The position numbers were made by a program, and so were the translations under genes. This document shows, piece by piece, positions 1 to 6,018 of a stretch of DNA of 31,367 nucleotides. The notes below the pieces were generated by a model. It was not told the DNA's origin, did not search any database, and saw only the letters and a list, made by a program, of their open reading frames with translations. The stretch comes from a virus. The stretch is from positions 1-31,367 of IMG/VR virus record IMGVR_UViG_3300028571_002508; one strand, written 5' to 3'. How positions within the stretch are numbered: position 1 is the first letter of the stretch; each line of letters opens with the position of its first letter.

Positions 1-966
1 ATGTACGCACAAAGTAACAAAGAAAAAGTGAGCGAAGCCCTAAACACCTGGTTGGTGAAGGGCGAAAAAGGGCGCATGGCCCGTGACCTGGAGGCACTTA
101 CAGGAGTGCACGAATCGATTATTTCTTCCATCAAGAATGGCCGGTTTGAAATAAGCGGCAAGCCGATCAAAGACGATCACTACCGAAAGCTTGCTGAGGC
201 TATAGGCCTGGCCATGCAAAATGAGCTTCATTGGGACAATCTGGATGACTTTCAGCGCATACAAAAGGCCTGTGCCTTTGCTCAAAAGAAAGGCAGGGCA
301 TTTATGGTAGACGGATATACCCGCTGGGGCAAAACCTACGCCTTGACACATTACCACAAACAAACCCCCAAAACGGTGTATGTGAAGCTGGTAAGCGAAA
401 TGAGCGAAAGGGAGTTTCTCGCTGAAATATGCAAGCAAATGCGCCTTGAAGTAGGCGAAGGCAAACGAAACAAGCCCTTGTTGGATGCCATTGCATCGGA
501 GGTGAAAGGAGAACCGGGTTGGTTGATCATAGCTGATGAGGCCGAAATGATCAAGCGGGTGCCTTTCTTTTTAGTCCTGAAGGAGCTGATAGACTACACA
601 GAGGGTCGTTGTGGCCTAGCTGTGTGTGGTATGGAGTTGGAAGCTAAAATAAACTACTGGGGTGGTCCCAGGCCTGGGCAAGTGCGTCAAAAGGGTGTAC
701 ATGCACCGAGGCCAAAGCAGGGCTTTCCTCAATTAAGGGAGCGTTTGTTTACCAATGTGCTTCGCTTGAATGGCTTTAGCCAAGACTGGGTGAAGCAAAC
801 TGTGCGAAGCTACGGATTTACTAATACGCTACTAGTAAACCACATAGCCAGGCAGTGCACTGGTTTGCAGTGGTTGAATCAAACCCTGCTGAACATGCTA
901 AGCCATGCCGACGGCAAGCCCCAGGACTATACAATTGAGGATTTAAACGACCTAATGAATTTCTAA
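1..966 (+). CDS. MuB-like transposition target-binding AAA+ ATPase
   Basis: The 321-residue protein has an N-terminal helix-turn-helix-like segment (about residues 25-46) followed by an AAA-type ATPase core. Walker A is GYTRWGKT (105-112), Walker B is WLIIADEAE (174-182), and a sensor-like LAVCGM lies at 206-211. This order matches phage Mu B, which binds DNA with ATP, captures transposition targets and stimulates the MuA transposase; Mu B is about 312 residues. It starts at base 1, so its promoter and the expected transposase gene lie outside the window. It is the first gene of a plus-strand early operon, and the next gene begins 1 base after its stop. Tn7 TnsC-type ATPases are related, but the phage context favours MuB. 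Confidence 0.88.
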   Translation: MYAQSNKEKVSEALNTWLVKGEKGRMARDLEALTGVHESIISSIKNGRFEISGKPIKDDHYRKLAEAIGLAMQNELHWDNLDDFQRIQKACAFAQKKGRAFMVDGYTRWGKTYALTHYHKQTPKTVYVKLVSEMSEREFLAEICKQMRLEVGEGKRNKPLLDAIASEVKGEPGWLIIADEAEMIKRVPFFLVLKELIDYTEGRCGLAVCGMELEAKINYWGGPRPGQVRQKGVHAPRPKQGFPQLRERLFTNVLRLNGFSQDWVKQTVRSYGFTNTLLVNHIARQCTGLQWLNQTLLNMLSHADGKPQDYTIEDLNDLMNF

Positions 967-967
967 A

Positions 968-1195
968 ATGGTGGAAGGGTTTGTTGAATTCAATGCAAAA
1001 ACATCATTGACACCGGAGCTGGGCCACTATTGCATCATTGAGCTCAAAAGTGGAATGATGACTTATGCATGGTATTGTGGATGGGGCTTTGCCCTGGAAC
1101 CTCATGGAAGGGAGAAAATGGTACAACCTGGTGAAGTGATGAGGTGGCGTTCACCGGTTTGTTGTAAAAGCAATTTTAAAATGGAGATACAATGA
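968..1195 (+). CDS. small early protein, unknown
   Basis: The 75-residue protein lies between the MuB-like ATPase and a second ATPase. Its stop overlaps the next start by 4 bases (ATGA), which suggests translational coupling. It contains several Trp and Cys residues and has no membrane segment or recognisable motif. The tight packing supports a real gene, but nothing in the sequence shows what it does. Confidence 0.55.
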   Translation: MVEGFVEFNAKTSLTPELGHYCIIELKSGMMTYAWYCGWGFALEPHGREKMVQPGEVMRWRSPVCCKSNFKMEIQ

Positions 1196-1824
1196 AAAAG
1201 TACAAGAAAAGCCTGTCCAGTAAGGACATAATTGGGAGTTCGTTTGTGAAATACGACCTGAGCCCCGAATGGAAACAAACAATTGGCCCGATTGGCGAAG
1301 GGGTTAGCATGATTGTATGGGGCGAAAGTGGAAGTGGCAAAACGACCTTTTGCCTCAAGCTTGCTCTTGAGCTCAGTCGCTTTGGTAAAGTGTATTACAA
1401 CTCGATGGAGCAGGGCAAAAGTGATGGCTTCAAGGAAGGCCTGCAGCGACTCAATTTTTATAATGTGCCCGCCTCGAAAGTGAGCTTTGGAAACCGGGAT
1501 ACCTGGGAAGAATGTCTTCTGAAAATACGCAACAATGGAGCCCGGTTTGTGATACTTGATTCAATCGACTATCTGCATTTTACATCAGAGGAATTTAAAG
1601 CACTGACGGAGAGGTACAAGAAAAGGACATTCATCGTGATAAGCCATGGGGACGCAAAGCCAAAAAGCGGTCCGGCTGATGACATCCGCTATTTCGTGGA
1701 TGTAAAAATCAGGATCAAAGAAGGAGTGGCCACTGCCGACAGCCGACTTGGCGGCACAAAGCCAATGCGGTTTATACCAAGTAAAAAAGCTCAGGGAATG
1801 GGCACTTTAGAACTTTTCAATTAA
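1192..1824 (+). CDS. RecA-fold ATPase of the early operon
   Basis: The 210-residue protein has a clear Walker A (GESGSGKTT, residues 44-52) and a Walker B-like FVILDS (119-124). A polar strand-end motif, FIVISHGD, lies near 147-154. The arrangement resembles single-domain RecA/RadA/DnaB-type ATPases rather than AAA+ proteins. Phage Mu has no such gene in its classical early region, so a role in recombination, replication or target handling is only inferred from its place between the MuB-like and Gam-like genes. There is no HTH and no C-terminal DNA-binding extension. It is translationally coupled to the gene before it. Confidence 0.72.
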   Translation: MKKYKKSLSSKDIIGSSFVKYDLSPEWKQTIGPIGEGVSMIVWGESGSGKTTFCLKLALELSRFGKVYYNSMEQGKSDGFKEGLQRLNFYNVPASKVSFGNRDTWEECLLKIRNNGARFVILDSIDYLHFTSEEFKALTERYKKRTFIVISHGDAKPKSGPADDIRYFVDVKIRIKEGVATADSRLGGTKPMRFIPSKKAQGMGTLELFN

Positions 1825-1845
1825 TCGTTTAAAACAAACAAAAAC

Positions 1846-2367
1846 ATGTCAAGACAGACAACCAAAATGCCTGACGCTCAAATGACAGCACAAGAGGCAG
1901 AAGAACAACTGGCAGTGTATGCCAAGGCAGATGCAACTGCTAAGAAAATTCAATCTCAAATGGACCTTGAAATAGCCAAAATCAGGGAGAAAAACGCCGA
2001 AAGATTGAATGCATTGGCTTTGGAAAAGCAAGAGTCATTCAACAAGCTGATGGTCTATGCCAACCAGAATCAGGATCTTTTTAAAGTTAAAAAGAGCCTG
2101 GACATGAGCCATGGAAAAATTGGTTTTAGAACAGGAACCCCCACTCTAAAAAATATGAAAGGTTTCACCTGGGGGGCAGTGTTGGAGTTGGCTAAAGAAC
2201 ATGCTCCTCAATATGTGCGAACAAAAGAAGAGCTCAATAAAGAAGCACTGCTTCTTGACAGAACTCTTGCAGAATCAACAGATGTATTTGGCAAGTTGAA
2301 GGTGGAAGTAAAGCAAGAGGAGTCTTTTTATGTCGAATTGAAGAAGGAAGAAACCCCTGTCCTCTAA
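1846..2367 (+). CDS. gam: Gam-like host-nuclease inhibitor
   Basis: The 173-residue protein shows the layout of the Mu Gam family. A long charged N-terminal coiled coil (about 15-66) is followed by the core with GKIGFRTGTP (90-99) and a helical segment rich in Leu and Lys. Mu Gam binds double-stranded DNA ends as a dimer, is related to Ku, and shields phage DNA from exonucleases; its length (174 residues in Mu) is nearly identical. It lies directly after the two early ATPases, as expected for a transposable-phage early operon. The family call is firm; DNA-end protection here is inferred from the family. Confidence 0.87.
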   Translation: MSRQTTKMPDAQMTAQEAEEQLAVYAKADATAKKIQSQMDLEIAKIREKNAERLNALALEKQESFNKLMVYANQNQDLFKVKKSLDMSHGKIGFRTGTPTLKNMKGFTWGAVLELAKEHAPQYVRTKEELNKEALLLDRTLAESTDVFGKLKVEVKQEESFYVELKKEETPVL

Positions 2368-2369
2368 TC

Positions 2370-2597
2370 ATGGAAACGACACAACGCAGATTCAAAAAGC
2401 ACCAAACGATTATGGTGGTTTCTGGAAACTTCAAAGGCCGAACAGGACAAATATGGAACTGGGAAGAAGTGGAGGGTACCTTGCTTTATCTGGTTAAAAT
2501 GGTGGACAAGTACTTCAAGTTCGTCGAGAGCCAGATGGTTGAGATTTCGAGAGAGGCATTTGAGAAAAAGAGGCAGGAAGCGGCTAACAAACAATAG
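2370..2597 (+). CDS. small KOW-like early protein
   Basis: The 75-residue basic protein begins 2 bases after the Gam stop. Residues 15-31 (MVVSGNFKGRTGQIWNW) follow the KOW pattern of hydrophobic residues before G-x-F-K-G-x-x-G, seen in NusG and ribosomal proteins that contact RNA or RNA polymerase. The rest is a short helix rich in Lys and Glu. A role in transcription or RNA binding is conceivable, but one short motif is weak evidence. The structured RNA element begins 12 bases downstream. Confidence 0.55.
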   Translation: METTQRRFKKHQTIMVVSGNFKGRTGQIWNWEEVEGTLLYLVKMVDKYFKFVESQMVEISREAFEKKRQEAANKQ

Positions 2598-2609
2598 TCG
2601 GGGCCAATA

Positions 2610-2669
2610 CGCCAGAGGTAGAGCCGAAAGGCTTGAAGGCAAAAGGGAGGTTCGATTCCTCCCCTGGTG
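2610..2669 (+). ncRNA. tRNA-like three-way-junction RNA element
   Basis: The 88-base gap between two early genes folds on paper into a compact three-stem structure. The closing stem pairs 2610-2615 with 2664-2669 (6 bp, one G-T). A 4-bp hairpin at 2622-2633 is capped by a GAAA tetraloop. A perfect 6-bp stem (2645-2650 with 2658-2663) is capped by TTCGATT, the sequence of a tRNA T-loop, and GGTAGAGC at 2617-2624 looks like the end of a D-arm. A canonical cloverleaf does not fit: only about 29 bases separate acceptor and T-arm, leaving no anticodon arm. It could be a decayed tRNA, a tRNA mimic or a cis-acting element in the early mRNA. Confidence 0.4.
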
Positions 2670-2685
2670 GCTAAAAGAATCGGAA

Positions 2686-2838
2686 ATGAAAAAGACAAAT
2701 ACAACTGACCAGGTCGGTAAGACTTTGGGCCTGATAGACAAGTTGGTGCTACTCGTGGGAGTGGCCACCACCTTGATGTGTTTTGGTTTGCTTGGGTTAA
2801 TGATCGGCATCACGTTCGACGAAGTGTTTTTAAAGTAA
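2686..2838 (+). CDS. small single-pass membrane protein
   Basis: The 50-residue protein has a polar N-terminus followed by one strongly hydrophobic helix (about residues 17-44) with Gly and Thr, then a short acidic and Lys end. I chose the ATG at 2686. An in-frame opening extends upstream to 2539, but it would overlap the KOW-like gene and translate the structured RNA into very basic sequence. The next gene starts 1 base after the stop. Its role is unknown; small early membrane proteins in phages are sometimes superinfection-exclusion or host-takeover factors, which is only a guess here. Confidence 0.5.
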   Translation: MKKTNTTDQVGKTLGLIDKLVLLVGVATTLMCFGLLGLMIGITFDEVFLK

Positions 2839-2839
2839 C

Positions 2840-3328
2840 ATGAAAAACCAGTACTCATCATTTTTTGCGGTGCAAGCCAGGCTTGGGTTTAAAGACGATG
2901 CTGAATGGAGACAAGGCATGGTTTATCAATACACCGAAGGGCGAACCAAAAGCCTGAAGGAAATGAGCGACCAGGAGTTTGACCGCATGATGCGGGAGTT
3001 GAACGGCAAAAGCAAACCCATGCCAGCCACAGAAACCAAACCAAACCCTGAGCAGGAAAGCATGAACACAATGCGGATGAAAATATTCTCCCTCTGCCGG
3101 CAGATGGGTTACATCTACGGATTTTCTGAGGCTGAAAAAAACATGAATCAGGCAGTGGTTTATGCCCTGGTGGAACGCAACGGCTACCTGAAGCCAAAAA
3201 AATTAAACAGTTACACAGCCCAAGAGCTGGTGAAACTGGTGAGCCAGTTTGAGCATTGGAAAAAGAACAACAATAAAGCTGAAGCTGCAAAAGTGGTGGC
3301 GAAGCTTAAAGAGGAATTAGGATTATGA
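2840..3328 (+). CDS. GemA/gp16-like early protein
   Basis: The 162-residue basic protein has an N-terminal part with conserved-looking aromatic residues and a short Pro-rich linker (about 55-72). Its C-terminal helical domain (about 75-160) reads as paired helices: a helix around MRMKIFSLCRQMGYIYG, then a segment ending in a Leu/Val-rich helix and a Lys-rich tail. This resembles the Mu GemA/gp16 (DUF1018) fold, a modulator of host gene expression in Mu. The resemblance is partial and unverified. Its stop overlaps the next start by 4 bases. Confidence 0.5.
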   Translation: MKNQYSSFFAVQARLGFKDDAEWRQGMVYQYTEGRTKSLKEMSDQEFDRMMRELNGKSKPMPATETKPNPEQESMNTMRMKIFSLCRQMGYIYGFSEAEKNMNQAVVYALVERNGYLKPKKLNSYTAQELVKLVSQFEHWKKNNNKAEAAKVVAKLKEELGL

Positions 3329-3618
3329 AAATCATTGAAGTTTACCAGAACTACAGACCCAAAAGCGCATCAGAAGCAAGTATGATGGCAGAGATATCTA
3401 TACATGCGGGTGTTCCACCGTTTGGTATGGAGCCTGACTTGGAAGCCATCAAACAGAGCCTTGAGCACTTCCGAGACAACTTGCCGAGAAGAAGTGTTGC
3501 TGCCCCACATTTAATGTTTGATTTCACCATTGCAGATCACGAGCGGAATGTGCTACGAGTCTGGAAAAACACCCAAAACAGAGAAGCATTTGCAGCAATA
3601 ATTATAAAAGAACAATGA
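3325..3618 (+). CDS. small early protein, unknown
   Basis: The 97-residue soluble protein is translationally coupled at both ends, overlapping its neighbours by 4 bases on each side. It has no signal peptide, membrane segment or catalytic motif. It contains a predicted helix around SASEASMMAEISIHAG and a C-terminal alternating segment ending in Lys-Glu-Gln. I do not recognise it; its place in an unbroken operon supports reality. Confidence 0.55.
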   Translation: MKIIEVYQNYRPKSASEASMMAEISIHAGVPPFGMEPDLEAIKQSLEHFRDNLPRRSVAAPHLMFDFTIADHERNVLRVWKNTQNREAFAAIIIKEQ

Positions 3619-3968
3619 ACCCGATTTACAACCGAACCAAAGAAACGATCCTAACAGAGCTTTCAGCTTTTGAAAAAGAAACTCTTATTCACCTGCTCGA
3701 GGTGGCTCAGGAGCTGGAGCGATCCAGCCGCAAACATCCAAAGTGGCCGACAGATGTGATTCACTGCGTGGCGATCATGGGTGAGGAGGCGGGCGAAACT
3801 GTGCAAGCTGCCATTGATTATGCTTACAAAAACAAGTCGATCGAAGGAGTGAACGACGAAGCGATCCAAACGGCAGCTATGTGCATCCGGTTGTTGAACA
3901 GTTTTGGCAACCTGAGCCCAGAGGCGGAAAAAGTGACAAGGCAAAACACCAAAAGGCCACAAGCATGA
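3615..3968 (+). CDS. MazG-like nucleotide pyrophosphohydrolase
   Basis: The 117-residue all-helical protein contains the metal-binding pattern of the MazG / all-alpha NTP pyrophosphohydrolase superfamily. EEAGE lies at residues 57-61 and is followed about 20 residues later by NDEAIQTAAM (80-89). Family members hydrolyse nucleoside triphosphates, and phage copies are thought to clean up dUTP-type or alarmone nucleotides. The second motif has Glu and Thr where the classical form has E-x-x-D, so activity should not be assumed. It overlaps both neighbours by 4 bases within the early operon. Confidence 0.68.
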   Translation: MNPIYNRTKETILTELSAFEKETLIHLLEVAQELERSSRKHPKWPTDVIHCVAIMGEEAGETVQAAIDYAYKNKSIEGVNDEAIQTAAMCIRLLNSFGNLSPEAEKVTRQNTKRPQA

Positions 3969-4267
3969 AAATCAGAATCAAGCTTGAACCTTGGCAGATC
4001 AGACTACTCACCAATTGGTTGAACCATTTGGTGAGCGAGTGGCCACATGAACAATTGGCTGACAGGGACGTGATGCGGGCCGTGCTTGCTGAATTCTTGA
4101 TTAAGCTTTTGCCTTTGAATTTCAATAGTTTGAAAACAAGAAACCTTCAATTGCCCCGCTCCGTGGCCATAAGTTTATGGACCGTGCTTGCGCTCGACAA
4201 TGATTTTATGCGCCGGGCAGGTTTCAACCAATTGATAGACCAACTGACCCAATTTGTGATGGAATGA
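3965..4267 (+). CDS. small early protein, unknown
   Basis: The 100-residue, mostly helical protein starts at the ATG inside the preceding stop (ATGA). The reading frame stays open further upstream, but that part would overlap the MazG-like gene by 84 bases. It has amphipathic helices with many Leu and Trp residues, a basic centre and no membrane segment. No family is recognised. The next gene overlaps its stop by 4 bases, so it sits in a fully coupled gene chain. Confidence 0.52.
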   Translation: MKIRIKLEPWQIRLLTNWLNHLVSEWPHEQLADRDVMRAVLAEFLIKLLPLNFNSLKTRNLQLPRSVAISLWTVLALDNDFMRRAGFNQLIDQLTQFVME

Positions 4268-4692
4268 AAAAGACCTATAAAGTGTTTTCCTCTAAATACG
4301 ATTGCTATTTGAGTTTCACTTACCTAAACGGTTTGCTGTGCGGTTTTCAGTTTGAAAACGAAAGCGAAATCCGTTTGGATGTAGATAGCCTCGTTGGAAT
4401 TTTGGAAGCATCACTGACCTTTGAAAACTTGACTCACTTTGCCAAGTCCCGCAAGATGGCCGTGGTGGAAGTGCAGGCAGATTTGAGTTTTGAGGCGTTT
4501 TGGAATGCCTACAACTACAAGGACGGAGGCAGTAAAAAGAAAGCACAGGCCATTTGGGGCCGTTTGAGCGAAACAAACAAGGCCGCTGCAATGGCCAGCC
4601 TACCGAAATACGAACAGTTTTTGAAACGAAGCCAAACGGCAAAGGCATTTGCGACAACATATCTAAACCAGGAACGATGGAACAACCAGTGA
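4264..4692 (+). CDS. phage protein with replication-associated C-terminal domain
   Basis: In this 142-residue protein, residues 1-75 are a beta-rich unknown domain. Residues 79-142 follow a pattern common at the C-termini of phage replication or regulatory proteins: FWNAY, a Lys-rich stretch, AxxIW, a helix, a Leu-Pro-x-Tyr segment, and a final tyrosine-leucine-x-x-x-x-tryptophan. The function of that module is uncertain; it often follows a winged helix, which is absent here. The gene is coupled upstream by a 4-base overlap and overlaps the next gene by 16 bases. Confidence 0.5.
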   Translation: MKKTYKVFSSKYDCYLSFTYLNGLLCGFQFENESEIRLDVDSLVGILEASLTFENLTHFAKSRKMAVVEVQADLSFEAFWNAYNYKDGGSKKKAQAIWGRLSETNKAAAMASLPKYEQFLKRSQTAKAFATTYLNQERWNNQ

Positions 4693-4952
4693 ACGAACAA
4701 CAATATTGGGCCAGACGGGCAGAGCTCGACCAGTTGGCCCATGGCATTTTGGTGACCGAAATGCATAAGTACTTTTTACAAAAAGGGGCACTCGATGCCT
4801 TTAATGCATTGAAATGCAACATGAGCAGCGACCCAATGGGTTTGGAGTATGTGGTTCAGAGCCCACTGCCGGTTGGTGCCATGTTCGAAGGCAAAGGAAA
4901 CACGCCGATGGAAGCGATTTTACAATTTTATCACCTTTTAATGACGCATTGA
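4677..4952 (+). CDS. small early protein, unknown
   Basis: This 91-residue protein starts at the ATG at 4677, overlapping the upstream gene by 16 bases; the frame is open further upstream, but only as an extension over that gene. The N-terminal half is a helical segment (QYWARRAELDQLAHGILV) and the C-terminal half has alternating hydrophobic residues ending in FYHLLMTH. It has no known motif. The following gene begins 2 bases after its stop. Confidence 0.5.
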   Translation: MEQPVNEQQYWARRAELDQLAHGILVTEMHKYFLQKGALDAFNALKCNMSSDPMGLEYVVQSPLPVGAMFEGKGNTPMEAILQFYHLLMTH

Positions 4953-4954
4953 AA

Positions 4955-5272
4955 ATGAGCGCAGATTACGTTCCTTTCACAGACATGATGAGCAAACGAG
5001 GCAGTTTGCTCGACGAAAAACTATTGAAAGCCCCTTTAGCTTTGCTTGAAAAAGTGATGGCCAAGCATGGCACACCAGCCAAAGCTGCCAACCTATACCG
5101 CAGCAAACAACGGGCAGAAGCCAAATGGATAGCCCTGAGCCCGGCCAAGGCCAAAAATGCCGAAGCCCAGCGCAAAGAAGCACACTACGGGTACCTGGCC
5201 GACTGGTTTGAGGTGTTGGTAGAGTTGGAGAAAGTGGCCGAACTGAAAAAGCAAATTTCAAAACAGCAATAA
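4955..5272 (+). CDS. small helical Lys/Ala-rich protein, unknown
   Basis: This 105-residue, mostly helical, basic protein is rich in Ala, Lys and Glu, with a likely coiled coil at residues 75-105. I chose the ATG at 4955, 2 bases after the previous stop, because the upstream in-frame part would be read over the preceding gene. There is no membrane segment or catalytic motif. It may be nucleic-acid binding given its charge, which is not supported further. Confidence 0.5.
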   Translation: MSADYVPFTDMMSKRGSLLDEKLLKAPLALLEKVMAKHGTPAKAANLYRSKQRAEAKWIALSPAKAKNAEAQRKEAHYGYLADWFEVLVELEKVAELKKQISKQQ

Positions 5273-5273
5273 T

Positions 5274-5471
5274 ATGAAAATCGAGACTCAACTTGAAGAC
5301 CAAATTGCGCACTTAAAAGCAGTATCGAGGCGGTTTATGTATTTGCTGCTTGCCACCAACTTGATTTGGGCTACAGCCAACCTGGCGCACTGCCAACGTA
5401 ACAAAAAAGAGTGCAGCCTTTCAGCACTTGAACTGAATGTTGTACCAAAGGGCCAAGGCGTTAAGCAGTAA
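5274..5471 (+). CDS. small membrane protein at end of early operon
   Basis: This 65-residue protein has a charged N-terminus and one hydrophobic helix (about residues 20-39), and starts 1 base after the preceding stop. Its last 50 bases overlap the 3' end of the convergent minus-strand gene, so the C-terminal tail after residue 48 may be poorly conserved. No terminator is visible between the two convergent genes. Function unknown. Confidence 0.42.
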   Translation: MKIETQLEDQIAHLKAVSRRFMYLLLATNLIWATANLAHCQRNKKECSLSALELNVVPKGQGVKQ

Positions 5472-5822
5472 GGCAATGGCGTTGAATATAAAGCCCCAGT
5501 GTTGGTACCAGTTTTCGAATCGCTCTTTTCGGGCAAGTGGCACAAAGCCGCCCGAAACCATAATTTGCTCTGCTTTGGAGCCCAAACAAAACACATCGGG
5601 GTGCTTGCCACCAAAAAAGTCCATTTCGTCAAGGTATTGGTATGCCAGCAATAGCCTGATTAAAATAGATATCTCTGCTTCGGGTATGCTGTGCTGTAAG
5701 AAAAGCGATGTGAGCTGCATACGGTCAATGGCCGATTGCGGGCCAAACTTATGCGCCTGCAATGCTTTGGTGCAGCGGCTCAGCAGCTTGGCGTATTTGC
5801 CAGATAGTGGAGTAAGATTCAT
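5421..5822 (-). CDS. putative winged-helix-like protein with C-terminal membrane anchor
   Basis: This 133-residue minus-strand protein is helical at its N-terminus. Its middle reads like a wing, with a hydrophobic helix, a loop, then CLGSKAEQIMVSGGF, a form seen at the end of winged-helix domains in many small Bacteroidota proteins. One hydrophobic segment closes the C-terminus (about residues 108-128). An in-frame ATG at 5846 would add 8 residues, but they would lie inside a perfect inverted repeat, so I prefer 5822. It faces the antirepressor gene and converges on the early operon, a plausible position for a regulatory or exclusion factor. The family and function are inference. Confidence 0.55.
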   Translation of the reverse strand: MNLTPLSGKYAKLLSRCTKALQAHKFGPQSAIDRMQLTSLFLQHSIPEAEISILIRLLLAYQYLDEMDFFGGKHPDVFCLGSKAEQIMVSGGFVPLARKERFENWYQHWGFIFNAIALLLNALALWYNIQFKC

Positions 5823-5905
5823 TGTGCAAATGTATGATTTGCACATTTCAAAAATTTAAGTTGATATTTGCCGCACACTGTTATTCAAAGTCCCATGTGG
5901 CAAAT
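5823..5905. promoter_or_regulatory. operator-like cluster of TGTG(G)CAAAT half-sites
   Basis: A perfect 9-bp inverted repeat, TGTGCAAAT (5823-5831) and ATTTGCACA (5837-5845) with a 5-base spacer, directly abuts the preferred start of the minus-strand gene. About 20 bases further on, ATTTGCCGCACA (5866-5877) and TGTGGCAAAT (5896-5905) form a second, looser inverted pair using nearly the same half-site. Four related half-sites in 83 bases between divergent genes suggest binding by one dimeric regulator, probably phage-encoded. Its identity is not known. Confidence 0.55.
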
Positions 5906-5926
5906 TCAAATCAATTTTAAAAACAT

Positions 5927-5998
5927 ACCTGGAGGGTGCAGAGCGGTAACGCCTGCCGGTTCAATTGCCTCGGCTTTGAATGACAGTGTCCTCCAGGT
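5927..5998 (+). ncRNA. structured leader or small RNA upstream of antirepressor
   Basis: A perfect 9-bp stem (ACCTGGAGG at 5927-5935 with CCTCCAGGT at 5990-5998) encloses two further hairpins. The first pairs GCAG and GCG (5938-5945, one bulged A) with CGC and CTGC (5950-5956) around a GTAA tetraloop. The second pairs about 5959-5964 with 5976-5981. The closing stem runs into seven T residues, so the element terminates transcription by itself. The antirepressor ATG is 14 bases further on. It could be a trans-acting small RNA, or an attenuator or riboswitch-like leader for the antirepressor. I know no Rfam family it matches. Confidence 0.5.
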
Positions 5999-6004
5999 TT
6001 TTTT
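5990..6004 (+). terminator. intrinsic terminator formed by closing stem of the leader RNA
   Basis: The 3' arm of the 9-bp closing stem (5990-5998) continues into a run of seven T residues (5998-6004), followed by an A and four more T. The 5' arm is at 5927-5935. Its placement directly before the antirepressor start means that expression from an upstream promoter needs read-through or refolding. Confidence 0.6.
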
Positions 6005-6018
6005 ATTTTCCACACTTT

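Noticed and set aside
2598-2671. Canonical tRNA gene
   Set aside because: D-arm-like and T-arm-like sequences are present, but spacing leaves no room for an anticodon arm and the acceptor stem has a mismatch; kept only as a tRNA-like element.
2539-2685. N-terminal extension of the small membrane protein
   Set aside because: It would overlap the KOW-like gene and translate the structured RNA into an Arg/Lys-rich stretch; the ATG at 2686 is more likely.
3881-3964. Upstream extension of the gene at 3965
   Set aside because: It overlaps the MazG-like gene by 84 bases; the ATGA start at 3965 fits the operon pattern.
5437-5859. Plus-strand 140-residue open frame
   Set aside because: Opposite the minus-strand gene, Ser/Cys-rich and without domain-like features; a shadow frame.
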